Shown here one piece after another: positions 23,691 to 36,039 of a DNA stretch of 64,000 nucleotides. The first letter of the stretch is position 1; every line of letters starts with the position of its first letter. A program made the position numbers and the translations under genes. Under the pieces are notes generated by a model, which saw only the letters and a list, made by a program, of their open reading frames with translations, made no database searches and had not been told where the DNA came from. The stretch is from Copromyces sp. CBS 386.78 (taxonomy: Eukaryota; Ascomycota; Sordariomycetes; Sordariales; Sordariaceae). The stretch spans positions 118,602 to 182,601 of the forward strand of contig MU839171.1 of NCBI GenBank assembly GCA_030685235.1, given 5' to 3'.

Positions 23691-26123
23691 CTGCTTCCTG
23701 GGAACCACCTTCAGCAGCGACGCCACCCTCGACCGTTTGCTCAATCCCACTCTGTACTTGACTTTACCCTGCGTTGACAGAAAGCTCATTGGCTTGATAA
23801 CCTCTTTTTCCTTCTTCATGTCCTTGTCCTTGCCCTTGCCCTCATCTTCTTCTTTTGTAGTAGGAGGTACAGAAGATGGAGGAGGCTTTGCATCAGGGAC
23901 AGGAGTGGTTTCCTCCTGGGTATTCTTGTTACTCTCCTTTTTGGTCAGTGCCCCTGCTTCTTCTTGTTCCTCTTCCATATGCTCTTTCCAATCTTGAGCT
24001 TGATCATCGTCTTCGGAATCTTCTACCTGAACCTTGGACTTTGGGCGGCCATTCTTCTTCACAGAAGAAGCCGAGACCTCCTGCACCACCTTGTTTTTAG
24101 GCGGCCTGCCTCTTCTTCCTTTTGTTGTTATTGTTGGTGGTGGTGGTGGTGGTGCTGTTTCTGTTGCTGCTGGTCGTCCACGCTTTCGGGGAGGTTCCTC
24201 CTCTTCGTCCTCCTCTTCGTCACTTGGAGGTATTTCTGGCTCCTCAACCTCAACCTCTTTTTCAAGTTCTGACATCTCTTCCGGTGGATCGGAGAGGTTC
24301 CCATCACTTTCGCTGTCATCTATAACTATCGGTGCGGACACTTTTCGTTTCCCTGTGTTGATATTGGGGGTAACCTCCCTTTTCCTGCGTGTGGTTGGTG
24401 CAGGTGAGGCTAGCTCGTCTCCCTCGTCGGGTTCGGGCGCTGGAGTCGGTTGTTTGGGTGCCTTTTGAGTGGCGGCGACGTCAGACTTCCGTGGACGGCC
24501 ACGCCGTCTTTTTGGTGGTGGCTGTTCAGGCTCCGTAGGCTCTGGAACCTCTTCTGGTTGTTGATACTCGGTAGCTTCAAAGCTGTTGGCCAGAATGGTA
24601 TCTTCTTCGGTTACCATTTGTACGGGTTCCTTCTTCTTTCGTCCTCTCTTCTTTTTGACGGTCCTGCTGGCCGCAGCAGCATCAGTGGATTGCTCGGCAA
24701 CTTGTTCATTCGGCGATAGCTCATTGCCTAGAATTGTCGACGCTTGGTTGTCGGTTGCATCAGGAATGTGATCGGTGTTATCCTCCGCACTCATCTCCCG
24801 AATCTCTGCCAGCCGACTACTTCCTAACGACTCAGTAGCATCTTCCCCAAAGACCTGAGTGGTTTTTCTCTTTCTCCCACTTGATCGGATTCCAGGCGAC
24901 CCTCCGCCAATAATATCTGGAGAAGACGCCGGAAAAGTTGTTCTAACTCTCGCTGGAGTCCCCATGTCCAAACTGCCCGAGCCCAGCCCCGACGTTGGAG
25001 TCATAACCGCTGCCGCTGCAGCATCCAACGGACTCCCAGCCCTATGGCGTATGATGTCACTGAGGTTAGAGGGCACAACAGTGGTCATGCCACTCGACTT
25101 GTACGCAGTTCCGGCTCCGGCATATAGTAGTCCGTCTCCGAACATTTGTTGTGGGTATGGGTCCGAGGGCGGTACAGCCGGTAGTGAAGACTGTGGAGGT
25201 ATGTTTTCTTGTGTGGCAAAATTGTCTTGTGTGGCCAGGTTATCTTGTGTACCCTGGGTGGACAAGCTGACTATGCTGTATTCTTCCTTCTGACTGGCGG
25301 TAAGGGTACTAGGAGCGATGTATAAGCGCTGCGGCGCAGTAGCAGACAAGCTGCTTGTCGAGACGTTCTCTTCGCTTGATGTGGGTTTCTGGTAGCTACG
25401 GAGCTGGACGACGGAAGAAGGTGCATGTCCGGACGGGGGGAGTGGAATGGAGCTGATATCATGGTGATCGGGTGTCGCATCGGGTTGCGCCACGGGGAGA
25501 CTGTTGGACGAGGCTTGAGAAGCGCGTTTCGCCGTTGTCTTGGTCTTCTTCTTGGGTATTGAAGGGATTGTGTAGTCATCGTCTCCGTCGTCGGGGAAGT
25601 CGTAAGGGTCTATTCGCACGATTGATGGTTGTGATTTCTCTTCCTTCTCTTCAGTAATTGGTTGTGCAGTCTTTTGTACCGAGCCGGATTCTTGTGGTGC
25701 ACCGCTTCCGCCTTCGCTGGTCTTCCCTTTCCCGTCGCCACTTTTTCTAGGAGTGGTGACCTGGGTGAGCTCGGTCAGATCGATGAGGTTATCGCCGATC
25801 TTTCGTTTCAGAGGTCGACGGCTGGCGGGTACTGGGTCGGTAATCGAGGAGGATTGTTCGCTCTTATGCGCAGGCTGGTGGTGCCCTTGTGTTGTGATGT
25901 TGGTGCCCATGTAGGTTCCTGCGATCGTGACCGCTCTTTGTTCGTCATAGACGCGCTGGAAGAAGGACAGGTCTGTCGAGACGTTGCTAACATCATGGCG
26001 ACTCTGGTTTCCTTCTTGAGCTTCGTTCTGCTGTACAGGCGCGGGCGCGTCTTGGATCTCGTCGATGTGGTCGAAGTCGCTTTCCTCGTCATCCGAAGCG
26101 GCGATCTCCCTCAAGGGAGCCAT
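23688..26123 (-). CDS. multi-AT-hook nuclear protein
   Basis: Uninterrupted 811-residue ORF starting MAPLREIAASDDEESDFD. Five AT-hook or AT-hook-like motifs centre on R-G-R or N-G-R-P: about 490-498 (KKKRGRKKK), 538-546 (KRRRGRPRK), 646-653 (RKRGRPAA), 668-676 (KGRRGRPPK) and 689-697 (KKNGRPKSK). AT-hooks bind the minor groove of AT-rich DNA, so a chromatin or DNA-bound role is likely. Residues 278-307 are rich in SQ/TQ pairs with short tandem repeats (ATQDNFATQEN), a pattern typical of ATM/ATR kinase targets. Acidic blocks lie at 602-645 and 701-722. The C-terminus (about 788-809) carries a basic motif, YRVGLSKRSRVASLLKVV, which I recall as conserved at the end of fungal AT-hook proteins. 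No enzymatic domain is seen and the function is unknown. It is the last intact gene before the AT-rich repeat block. Confidence 0.85.
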   Translation of the reverse strand: MAPLREIAASDDEESDFDHIDEIQDAPAPVQQNEAQEGNQSRHDVSNVSTDLSFFQRVYDEQRAVTIAGTYMGTNITTQGHHQPAHKSEQSSSITDPVPASRRPLKRKIGDNLIDLTELTQVTTPRKSGDGKGKTSEGGSGAPQESGSVQKTAQPITEEKEEKSQPSIVRIDPYDFPDDGDDDYTIPSIPKKKTKTTAKRASQASSNSLPVAQPDATPDHHDISSIPLPPSGHAPSSVVQLRSYQKPTSSEENVSTSSLSATAPQRLYIAPSTLTASQKEEYSIVSLSTQGTQDNLATQDNFATQENIPPQSSLPAVPPSDPYPQQMFGDGLLYAGAGTAYKSSGMTTVVPSNLSDIIRHRAGSPLDAAAAAVMTPTSGLGSGSLDMGTPARVRTTFPASSPDIIGGGSPGIRSSGRKRKTTQVFGEDATESLGSSRLAEIREMSAEDNTDHIPDATDNQASTILGNELSPNEQVAEQSTDAAAASRTVKKKRGRKKKEPVQMVTEEDTILANSFEATEYQQPEEVPEPTEPEQPPPKRRRGRPRKSDVAATQKAPKQPTPAPEPDEGDELASPAPTTRRKREVTPNINTGKRKVSAPIVIDDSESDGNLSDPPEEMSELEKEVEVEEPEIPPSDEEEDEEEEPPRKRGRPAATETAPPPPPPTITTKGRRGRPPKNKVVQEVSASSVKKNGRPKSKVQVEDSEDDDQAQDWKEHMEEEQEEAGALTKKESNKNTQEETTPVPDAKPPPSSVPPTTKEEDEGKGKDKDMKKEKEVIKPMSFLSTQGKVKYRVGLSKRSRVASLLKVVPRKQ

Positions 26124-26360
26124 TTCGGGTCAGTATAATATCGAGATATGATAAAGCAAACGGATGATGTAACTGTTGATGTTGTCGTTCCGGAGCGGGG
26201 CGGCGACTTCGTGGTTGCCAGGCGAGACGCGTCTTGGGACGAAACAATTAATCACTGAATGAAACGCGTGGTCACGGTGCCAAGACCGGGGAACCTCCCG
26301 CCTGACCTACAAGTGGCTTGAGCTCCTCAATCAGCCCTACTCGTGTGGGCTCGAATCGCC
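26124..26360. promoter_or_regulatory. promoter region of the AT-hook gene, ending at the repeat boundary
   Basis: 237 bp of normal-composition DNA upstream of the AT-hook gene start. It is bounded on the right by TGTCACACCCC at 26,361, which looks like the start of an LTR. No core promoter element was identified with confidence. Confidence 0.45.
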
Positions 26361-26363
26361 TGT

Positions 26364-26392
26364 CACACCCCTTGGCCCTGCCAAGGGGTGTG
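26364..26392. repeat. perfect 13-bp hairpin at the euchromatin/RIP border
   Basis: CACACCCCTTGGC at 26,364-26,376 and its exact reverse complement GCCAAGGGGTGTG at 26,380-26,392 are separated by only 3 bases. It begins 3 bp inside the proposed 5' edge of element E. Confidence 0.9.
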
Positions 26393-27489
26393 GCTCAATA
26401 CTAGCGCATTGGGTCTGAAGGCGTTTCTTATCAAACGGCAGGGGATATGCACGTACACAATCACAGGATTGAAGAGCAGATCAGTTGCGGGATTTATACT
26501 AAATGCCAAATATCGAGCCAAGTGCGGATCAACACAATAGAACACATATAATACAGCCACGTTCAACCCCCTACTTTCAAACCTATATTATTATAATTAA
26601 GAATCTTATTAATTCAATTGTTTGAAGCTATCGCTAGCAATTTAATAACTTAAAACTAAAATAATAATATTTTTGTCTACGATTAAATCTAATAGTATTA
26701 TACTTAACGTACCTAAAAATTAGCCCGCGTAGGAAAATACTTTTATTTCCTAAGCCTAAAATTTCGGCCTTTAAAAATATATCGACCTAGCGAACCGCGT
26801 ACCCTAACCTATTAACCTAGAAGAACCTAATATTATTAATTATTAGGGTATACCCCTTGAAGGGGAGATTCCCGCCGAATGTAAAACCTGGGAGTGAAAA
26901 TTTTCTAACGTAGCGTAGATTTATAGCTTCTTTTATAAATATAATTATTGTAATTATATAACTGAGAAGTAGGATTAGCATATTAAAATTAAAGCCCTTT
27001 TAAATTTAAGTATTAAAAAAATTACGTTAAGTTGATAAATAATTGAAACCGTTAGAAATTAATATTGCGAAACTAATTTTATTTAATATATTAAATTGTA
27101 CGAATAATACGACAACTTTTCTAAATCCGTTTCTTTTAACGATTATAAGGTTAAAAAGTTTATTAAGGTTACTTTTTTTAACCTTTTTAAACCCTCCGCA
27201 AAAGGAAATTATAATTAATTTAATTAATTTTTTTAATAAGAATCGGTTATAACCTTTTATATCGTTCGGTAAATCCCCGGCGTTAACCTAGTACCCCCCC
27301 TCTTTAAGCTTCGATAGTTGTAATTATAATAATTGCCTAATTAAGATTCTAATATCCCTTTACTAATATATAAGGGAAAGTATTTTTTATCTAATAAATA
27401 AAAGATTGCTTATTTTTAATTGCCCTAAATAATCCTAATAGTAGACCTTTACTTTAAATAGTCCTAATTGCGGACTTTCACCTCTTTTT

Positions 27490-29130
27490 TATTTCGAACG
27501 GTTATTTCTCTTTTATTTTATATTTTACGACGATAGTAATCCCGCCCTTTTCTCCTCTAACGGTAGTACCGGTGGCGGTAATCTTCTTAACCTTTCTATT
27601 CCTACTATTAGTAACGGTAACCTGTTTAACTTAGAATTGTTACGTTCCGTTATTAATACTTTTAATAGTGAATTTAATACTACGGTTTATTACGTTGCAT
27701 TTTTCGAACTTCCTTAACCCGTTATTATAATTCTTATTAATTTTCTTAAGGGTTTCGATTAATAAGAAGGTTTCCCTATCCTGTACGAACATTTCGAAAT
27801 AACTTCTTTTTTTTCCTAGGCCCCCGCTTTCTAATTTATTATTATACTTTTTAGTCGCTTTTATTGTACTAACTTCGAATATTATAACGATTTTGAAAGC
27901 GATTTTTAACGCTTTGAAGAAGAGTTTAAAATTGCCCGCTAAATAGCCGACGACGTTTAATCTAATTTCGATTAAAAGAACTTCAATTATATTAATTTTA
28001 AATCTATTTATAATACTCTACTTATAAAGTATAATACCTTTAAAATATAAGTTTCCTCTTTTTCCTCCGTTAGTAATATAATTATAAAAGTAGTTATATT
28101 TTCTTTTTTTTATTAGACGGTAGAAAATCCGCTTATTTTTACTGGTAAAGAAATTAGTAGTCCCGCTTGTAAATATAAAATTTTTAAGGCCTAATATTTC
28201 CGAATTTAATCCTAATAGAAATATAATACCGTTCTTTATTCTTTTAAAGACGTTAGAATTATCCGTACCGCTATATTTTTAGGACCCGAAATTTTATCCG
28301 GTATTTAAAATAATTTAGATATAATTTAATTAAACTTTAATAAAGTGAATTAGCGTTAGAAGATAAGTATTAAATTTATGAAATATTTAATTTCTTATTT
28401 TTAGAATGTGGATTTTAAAATAAATGTCGGCCGCCGTTTATAAGAATTATATATAAAGAATATATTTTTCGTAGATTTCGAACTTGAATTAATTAATTTA
28501 ATAAATGTCTATAATTTCGATAATTTAATAAAAATTTATTATTTCCGGAATAAAATTAATAAACATTTTTATAACGCTTTCGTTTACCACGACCTTCCTT
28601 CCGATAACAATTTTAAACGTTAATTCGAAATTTATTATAACATCGCTAGTAACTTTAAGGATGCGGATTATCGTTAAAAGATAGCAAACTATTTCTTTAA
28701 TCCTAATAGTAGTATTAGTAATAATAATAATAGCGGAAATTATTCTAATACTAAATTTTCTACTAATAACGTCCCTATTAGTTAGGGCGGTAATAAAATA
28801 AATTTGGACGCTATTAATTTCGTAATTTTTATTTATAAGGATATTTTCGATTAGCATTCTCGCAATAGCTTTTACCGTCGTTATAATAAGCCTAGCTATA
28901 TCGCCCGCAATTATATTACTTCGGTTAATTATAGTTCCTAAGGCTTTTAATATTTTATTAATAAGAAGTTGAAGAATAAAGGTTATAATAAGGGCTATAA
29001 TTAAAAATAGGTTTGCATTGCCGATACTACTCTAGCTACCCCGGTTATTATAGCCCCTTCTACCGAGCCTATTATTGGTAGAGAGTATTATAACGATTAA
29101 GAAAACGCTTAACCTCTATATACAATTACG
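27490..29130 (+). pseudogene. gag remnant of element E
   Basis: In the + strand, frames with many TAA/TAG codons give a capsid-like chain. Around 28,560-29,100 it reads HFYNAFVYHDLPS, later DLDAI-like text, then repeated Tyr/Asn/Arg/Lys. It ends in a basic stretch and a hinge (IIAPSTEPIIGREYYND) before the protease region. The stops sit where CAA, CAG, CGA or TGG codons would be expected after C-to-T or G-to-A changes. The family assignment as gypsy-type gag rests on layout and recalled similarity. Confidence 0.55.
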
Positions 29131-29229
29131 TATAGAGGCCTGGCCGGGTTATATTTAAGAAATAAATTTTAAATTCTACGGAATTAAAGGGTTTGGAGGA
29201 AATTAAAGTTTAATTATTAAATAATTCTA

Positions 29230-30027
29230 TTTATTTAAATTTAATATTTTTATCTTCTTATATTATAACCCGTTCGCATAAAAATTATTATATTACCCTT
29301 ATTAATAGCGGTTATTCCATTTTCGTATTTATTAATTACTCCTTTATTATTAAGAATAACTTTCCCTATTTCTAATTATTAAAAATAAAGAAATTCGTTC
29401 TTATTAATAGAGTAATTAAAAGTATTATTTTTAAAGGAGTAATAATTAAATTCCGGATCGGCTATTACGAAAAAACGATCACTTTCCTAATTTACGATAT
29501 TTCCAAAAAATATCCAATTATTTTAAGCTTCCTATAAATATAATACTATCGGCTAGAGATCGACTACGAATAGTATAATATATATTTTAACTATACCACC
29601 TACTAAGGCCACTATTTACTAACGGATCTCCTTAAATACTAGACGGCAGCGCTTAAAACCCTTATTAACCGGGTTTCGGTAGCCTCTATCCATTAAACCC
29701 CCCTTCCGCCAATTAAGAAGGAGGAGACCGAATTTCTTTTTTTAGCTATTAAGAAGGAGGAGATTAAGTTTCGCCTTCTAGCTATTAAAAAAGAGAAGAT
29801 TAAAAAAATTACGGCGGAACCTGCTCTAGAGCTTTTATTTATTCTAAAGCCTTTATCCACTCTAAAGCCCTTATCCGCTCTTAAGCCCCCTCCTACCGCT
29901 ATTAAACCTAAGATCGATCTTAAGACCGGCTATTGTACGGTCCCTACTCCTATTAAAGCGCTAATAGTCCAGAGGGTTAAATTTAAGGTCGTTATTACTA
30001 GTACCGCCGTTCTCTTTATTAAAATAA
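29230..30027 (+). pseudogene. retropepsin-like/pol start remnant of element E
   Basis: The + strand frame contains INSGYSIFVFINYSF, the position of an aspartic protease D-S/T-G active site (here N-S-G, as expected from RIP of GAC to AAC). Downstream are KGVIIKFRIGYYEKTITFLIYDI and a Lys/Glu/Pro-rich linker. The chain is cut at 30,027 by the LTR of element A, before any reverse transcriptase. Confidence 0.5.
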
Positions 30028-30276
30028 TATAGAATACCTTTGCTTCAAAGAACAACCCTGCAATTAACGTGCAAAAGCATTATATTCCTATATAAAGCGT
30101 AATGTAGGATCAAGAATTAAAAAGAGGTGCAGTCGTGCTACGAAGGATAGATATCCTTCGTAGGCGGACCCACTTTTCTTATCTTATCGCTTTCCTACCT
30201 TATAACCTTAACTACAAAAGCAAAGCAGCGCATCCCGTATCACATCAATTGCTACCTATAATCTAAATATTATATA
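30028..30276 (-). repeat. element A LTR, left copy (3' LTR)
   Basis: 249 bp starting TATAGAATACC and ending about ATATTATATA, the RIP forms of TG..CA termini. It pairs with 45,463-45,711. Its left half keeps C and G bases (for example GTGCAAAAGC) that the right copy has lost. Exact ends are uncertain by a few bases. Confidence 0.85.
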
Positions 30277-30949
30277 TATATAAAATAATCCGTATCAAGT
30301 CCCGGCTCACTAAGAAAAAAAGCTACTATCCTCAACAGAGTATCCTAAAAAAAATCTCATACTTTCTTTCCCGTACCCTTTAGGCGACCGCGACCGCGTT
30401 TCTATCCGGGGCGAAATCTATAACGTTCCCAATATTCTATTAACAAATTAAAGCAATTATTCAAATTTACCTCTATTATCCAACAATTATACTAATATCC
30501 CTATCCCTTCCATTTAATCAAATACTTCATCTTTCCTCTTACTTCTTTATACTTTAAAATCGTTTTTACTTCGTATTCGTCATCGTACTAAAATTCCTCT
30601 ACAAGGCTAAGAAGGGGCAGGTCTCAATTGAACACGTTATTACCATCCGGTACTAAGGAAAAGTATACCACTAAAATAACTAGATAAATCTTTATACCCT
30701 CCGGAAACTCCAAATAATATATTAAATTACCAATCTTTTCGAACACTTTATATAATTTAGAATATTATTGTAAGAACTTTTATAATAGCGTACCGAAGTA
30801 ATAATAACTATAGTAAAAACGAAGGAAAATTTTATCCCCTACTTTAAATTAAATATTATAATAATAGTTATTATATCGCCTTTTTATATTAATAGCAGCG
30901 AAATCCATTACTAAAATAGCGTCCTATCGTAGATATTCCTTAAGTACTA

Positions 30950-31520
30950 GGGCTTCGGAATCGTATTCTACGGGAAGCAAAATATCCAGCAGTCCGGGTA
31001 ATTTAAATCCGTATAATTATTTAAATAGTAATATATTAGTTAGCTAAATAAAAGTACTATTTAAATTCTATTACAAAATTAGAAGAATTTCGAGCCAATC
31101 GGAATTTAAGAATATAAAATAATAAAAGTAAATCGCAATCTTAATAATTTAATTCTTATATTTAAAGAGTCTATCTCCCTACGGGTAATATACTATAATT
31201 ATTAACAGTTTAATACCCTATACTTTCCATATTCTAGTCTACAATTCCGATATAAATTTCCAATTACAATCTAAAATAATACCTTTAAATATTCCCTAAT
31301 TACTTAAAATAAACTACTTCGTTAATACTATACCCTATTCTTCAATAATATAAAAAAAATGACCGGGAATAAATAAAGTCTATTTAATAACTCTATTTAT
31401 AACGGTTATAAAGGTATTAAAGAATTCGTAACCTTCGAACTTCTATAGGGAATTTACTACAAAAACTTCTAACAAACCGATAATAAAATCGATAACTATT
31501 ATATTTATAAATAAAAAATA
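30950..31520 (-). pseudogene. integrase remnant of element A
   Basis: The reverse strand reads, with stops, VIDFIIGLLEVF, then FNTFITVINRVIK, TLFIPGHFFYI, FILSN.GIFKGIILD, KLLIIIVYYP.GD and LYGFKLPG. This is the integrase catalytic core order of fungal gypsy elements. The catalytic positions are altered or uncertain after RIP. Confidence 0.75.
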
Positions 31521-32769
31521 TTCGGGGCAGATTATTTAATAACTTCCGTTAGGTGGGTCGCAATTAGTTTAATTTAATTAGTAATCTAAATAATAATTTA
31601 AATACTTCTTTACTAAGCTTATCTTATATAGGATAGTTAAATCGTATAGGTTGTATATTATACGTTATTTATTAAAATAATATTTATCGTCGTAAATTAA
31701 TTATAATACTTATTTAATATAGTTAAAGGGTATATATAATACTCTAAAGCCGTCTAAATATTTATAATATATAAACTAACTTTAATTATTAATAATAAAT
31801 AAGTACCTAAGGCAATAAAATATGCTACTATCTTCGGTAGTATCCTTTAAATCCTTTAATACTTTAATAAACTTTTTATTAATTTTATATCCCCTAACGA
31901 ATTTCGTACGGAAGGAATTATCTAATTTAGCTTCTACTATAAATAATAACTAGTCTAATACCGGGTAAACTTTATTATCCTTCTATAAATTATTAAAGGC
32001 AAGCTCCCTATTTAAGTTTTTATTTTTATCGCCAATTACCCGTAAACGGTTAAAAGTATCCGGTACGAAATTAAACTTCCTTAAAATATAGAAGATTTAC
32101 AAATTGTATTAAAATAAATAAATAAACGTATTAATAAATCGTTTAATTAACCTAATCGGTTGAAATCGTCCTAAAATTAATCTATTTAATAATACCTTTA
32201 ATTATTAAATAATCGGTAAAAATAATAATTAACTAATTCGCTAAATAAATAATAGTACGTAAACGACGAACTATTTATACCAAATATACTACTTCTAATT
32301 CGGAGGGTCTATACCTCGTTTCTACTTTAGTAAGATACTTACTAAAGAATATAACTAAAAATACTTAATTAACCGGAATTTAAATACCCGGACGCCATTT
32401 ATATCCATCCTTTAAATAAAATATTATAACTCCAAACCCTCACTCAATCGAACTATTAATTTATAAAAATAACTATTTATTAGGATCGTAATAGTAAAAG
32501 ATATTCAATTTCTTACTATTATCTAATCTATACAATACTTCCTAGAAAGCCTTAAAAAATTCGAACTCAATTAATATCGGATTAAACTTAATTAATATAC
32601 AATAGTAATTACATTTACTAACGTTACCGACTATTACTTTACCAAACTCCCTTCCTTTAGTAAGGAAAGCAACCTTATATACCTATAAAAATTCTAATAA
32701 TTATACGTAGTAAAAGACTAAATATCGTAAAAAACCTAAACTCCTAATATAATACTCCAACGCTTTTAA

Positions 32770-33340
32770 TTAATCCGGGAAAGTAAAATTCTTTAAAGCA
32801 GCTATACGCTTAATAATAATTATTAAACTTAAAGTATTAACCTTAAATCCCAGAAGCTTAACGCTAAAGTAACCTAAATAAGACTTCTTAAAAGAAATAG
32901 AAATACCTTTTATAATAAAGAATTTAAAAATAGCCCTCAAATACTTAAAATACTCTTCTAAAATATCCGAAGCAATAATTATATCGTCGATAAAAACCTA
33001 ATAATACTCCTTATAAAACGCTAACAGTCTATCCATAAAACGCTACACGTATACTAAAAAATTTCGGAACCCCATAAAAACAATAATAAGGGTTTCTAAC
33101 TCTCAGTAACTTATTAGAGTAAAGTAATTACAATAGGGCGGCTAAACGCCAAATTAATAAAAGAAGGATATAGTATCAATAATTATAATAAACTTTTTTC
33201 CGCATAATCGTATAATAACTTCAAATTATAAGGGTAAAAAATAATTATCAAGGACTATTACCTTATTAAAGGCATATAAATCGATAATAGGCCGGCCTTT
33301 TATCTTACCCCTTACGGCCCTTTATACTATAAAGACCGGG
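32770..33340 (-). pseudogene. reverse transcriptase remnant of element A
   Basis: Reverse-strand translation shows KGRPIIDLYAFNKVIVLDNYFLPL, then FITVID-like, LETLIIVFMGFRNFLVYV.RFMDRLL, the active-site FIDDIIIAS (32,968-32,998) and SYLGYFSVKLLGF. This is a gypsy reverse transcriptase that still retains its DD pair but is interrupted by stops and at least one frameshift. Confidence 0.8.
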
Positions 33341-34374
33341 TGAATAAAAGGCGTAGCTTTCTTATACTATTTCATTTTACCCTAAATATAAAATTTATCG
33401 AAAACCTTATTAACTACTATTTAATCTTTCCTACTTAGTAAGTATATCCGTATACTAATCTTCTAATTCTATTATCCTTCGACGAATAGCACTTTCATTA
33501 TATCGCCTTCTATAACTTCCACTATCCTACCTTCTTCCCACATATCCTCGTACTTATAAATCAAATCTATAAACTCACGTAACTACTCCTTAGTATAACC
33601 TCCATAAACGTAAACTCCCTAATTAAAAATTATATTCGGGACATCTCCTATTATACGGATACCCAATATAGAATACTTCTCTAAGACGTATAATCGTTTT
33701 TTAATAATACTATCAGGCTAAAAGTAATAAGGAATATTAAAATTATAAAGCGGGGGTAATAGCGTAAGAAGCGTCTACTTCTTCTTAATCGCCCTAACTA
33801 CTTCTTTAACCTTTTTTTACGCTAAGAAATTATCGAAATAATAAATATTTATTATCAACGTAGAATCTACTCCTTCGGCAATAAATTACGTAAAAAGGTT
33901 TAAGTCGAACTCCCCCCCTAATAATATAATTAGTAATCGGTTAATAACTTCGGAAATAATATACCTATCATTCGAAAAAGGTTCCGCAATAATTAATACC
34001 TAATCTACAACTACAACCCACTAGACTCCCTCCTATAAAGTATAAAAAAAAACACCTTCAATATTCTCAATTATTGTCCCAATATTAAAACGCTTATTAA
34101 TCGTAATTATACCCTCCGTATTATTTTTTACAAACGCTACTATAAGTATCTTTACATCGATAATCGTATTAACCACCAAAGAATATTTTACATTAAACAT
34201 AAAACTTCTTCCTTTAAAAAATAATTTATAGTTTATAAACAAATATATTTATTAGCCGGGTAAAAGGGTAATTCGTTTCAAAGTCGTAACTTTACGGACG
34301 TACGGAATATATTAATAATTAATTAAGAAGAGAAATATAAACCCTTCTATAATACCAAATCGAACTATCTTAAT

Positions 34375-34606
34375 TATTACAGGGTAGGATACCGTTGGGG
34401 GTGAGGTTAGATAAACGTAGTTATACGAGGAAGGAAAGTAGGAGGAGGGAGGAGTGCGGTCTAGGTATAGGGTAGGCTATACCGTGCCTAAAATCCAGAC
34501 CGAGGCCCACTAGTACGTACGTATATATAGTCCTATTAGTCAATAGCTAATAGATTTAACTATATAGTACTTAATACTATATGCTATTATAGGTAATCCT
34601 ATAATA
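34375..34606 (-). repeat. element B LTR, left copy (3' LTR)
   Basis: 232 bp with TATTA start and TAATA end. It keeps GGGTAGGATACC and GGGGGTGAGG near its outer edge, while its inner end is RIP-mutated. Confidence 0.92.
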
Positions 34607-36039
34607 TTACTTCCCTATAAAAGAAGCTTATAGAACTTTAAACGATCTATCTAATATATATATATAAAATAATAGAATCTTACTTCAATCCCCGTCCTCT
34701 AATTCTTTAATCCGTAATTAAACGCCTACAATCCGCGAATAAGCGGCTATATTATTGTTATCTCCTTACTAATAGGTCCTAACCTCTAGCTATACTTCTA
34801 TATTCCTTATCGGGGGCCGTTTTCCCTACTAAACCTCTGCTAATCTCTTAAATACCTTATAGAAGAATTCGTTTATCTTCTTTACGTCTTCTTCGGATAA
34901 GGGTTCTAGCTCCCGGTTTACAACCTCAATTGCGGACCCTCGTACCTCCCGGTTAGCCGTAATATCCGCTACGGTGGTATTAATCTACTCCTTTAGGTCG
35001 GTAATACGTTTGGAACGTTTCGGGGGCGGTATTAGGGCGGGCGACGCCGTATAGCGTGTTTAGAGTACGGGCGACGCCGTATAGCGTATTTAGGGTATTA
35101 GGGCCCTCCACTCTTAAAGTATGGCTTTAATTTCTAGCTAGCTCTAAACCGCTAGTAGGATAGGGGTGTTTAGGTAATTGCGGTAAAATGTAATAACGGA
35201 ATCCCTTATTCCCTTAACGTTATTAAGGGGTTCGTCGGTAAAATTATAATACTTCTACTTTATAATATAGAATTAATAATAATTATTTTTATATTAAAAA
35301 TAATTTGAAAGTTTATTAAACTCCTATTCCGCTACCTCTTTATAATTATTTATCCTAATTATAACCTTACCTTCGTTAGTTCGTACGTCGCTTTAAAAAT
35401 TGGTTTAATTAGGGAAGCCTGTATAATAAATTTTATTATCAAAATATAGAATACTAGCGAATATTTTATATTAATAAATAAAATTAATTTAACGTTATAA
35501 AATTGCGCCCAATCTACTTTAAAAGGGCCTTCCTATCGTAAATATAATTTATTATATAGCTTGCCGTTATTGAAATTAATCGTATTAAATATAATAAAAT
35601 CCCTAATATAATATTTTAGTACGTCGGACCGATTTTTATTAGCGTTAGCCTTGTATTTATTTTATACTTTCTTTATAGAAGTACGTATATAATTCTATAT
35701 AACTTCGAAACGAATGAATAATTCGCTAGCCTTCTAGTACTCCTTTTATTATACTAGCGAAAAACTTTTTAATAGTACGACTACTACTAATTTAATACCT
35801 ATATAAAAGTAAAAACTATAGTTAATAAAGAAAGGAATTATACCCGTAATCTCGGATATTATATTATTACTTGTAAATTCCGCTAATAATAATTATCGTA
35901 CCCAATCCGTTTATATTTAATTAACGAAAATTCGTAAATATTATTCTATTTTTATATTAATACGCTCTATTTAAATATTCGTTTACGGGTAGAAAACGGA
36001 ATTTAATAATTTCTTAATAGTTAAGCATTTATAAATAGT

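Larger units (their letters stand above)
26361..30027 (+). mobile_element. element E: RIP-degraded Ty3/gypsy retrotransposon fragment (gag-protease half)
   Basis: Truncated LTR retrotransposon read on the + strand. Its left limit is proposed at TGTCACACCCC (26,361), a TG start typical of LTRs. The first ~200 bp are little mutated and the rest is strongly AT-rich with RIP. Translations with RIP stops ignored show a gag-like segment and a retropepsin-like segment (listed separately). No reverse transcriptase or integrase follows; the sequence stops at the LTR of element A at 30,028. The 5' LTR end and primer site could not be fixed. The 26,361 start is inference; the gag-like identity is moderately sure. 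Confidence 0.6.

Noticed and set aside
24034..24468. 144-codon + strand ORF and neighbours
   Set aside because: Antisense of the Pro/Glu/Arg-rich AT-hook coding sequence.
26330..26400. Possible tRNA (GATTCGAGCC on the - strand resembles a T-loop)
   Set aside because: No T-stem or acceptor pairing could be drawn, and the adjacent strong hairpin explains the pairing seen.
28525..28857. 110-codon - strand ORF in element E
   Set aside because: It is antisense to the gag-like + strand translation. Depletion of CA and TG lets AT-rich frames stay open by chance.
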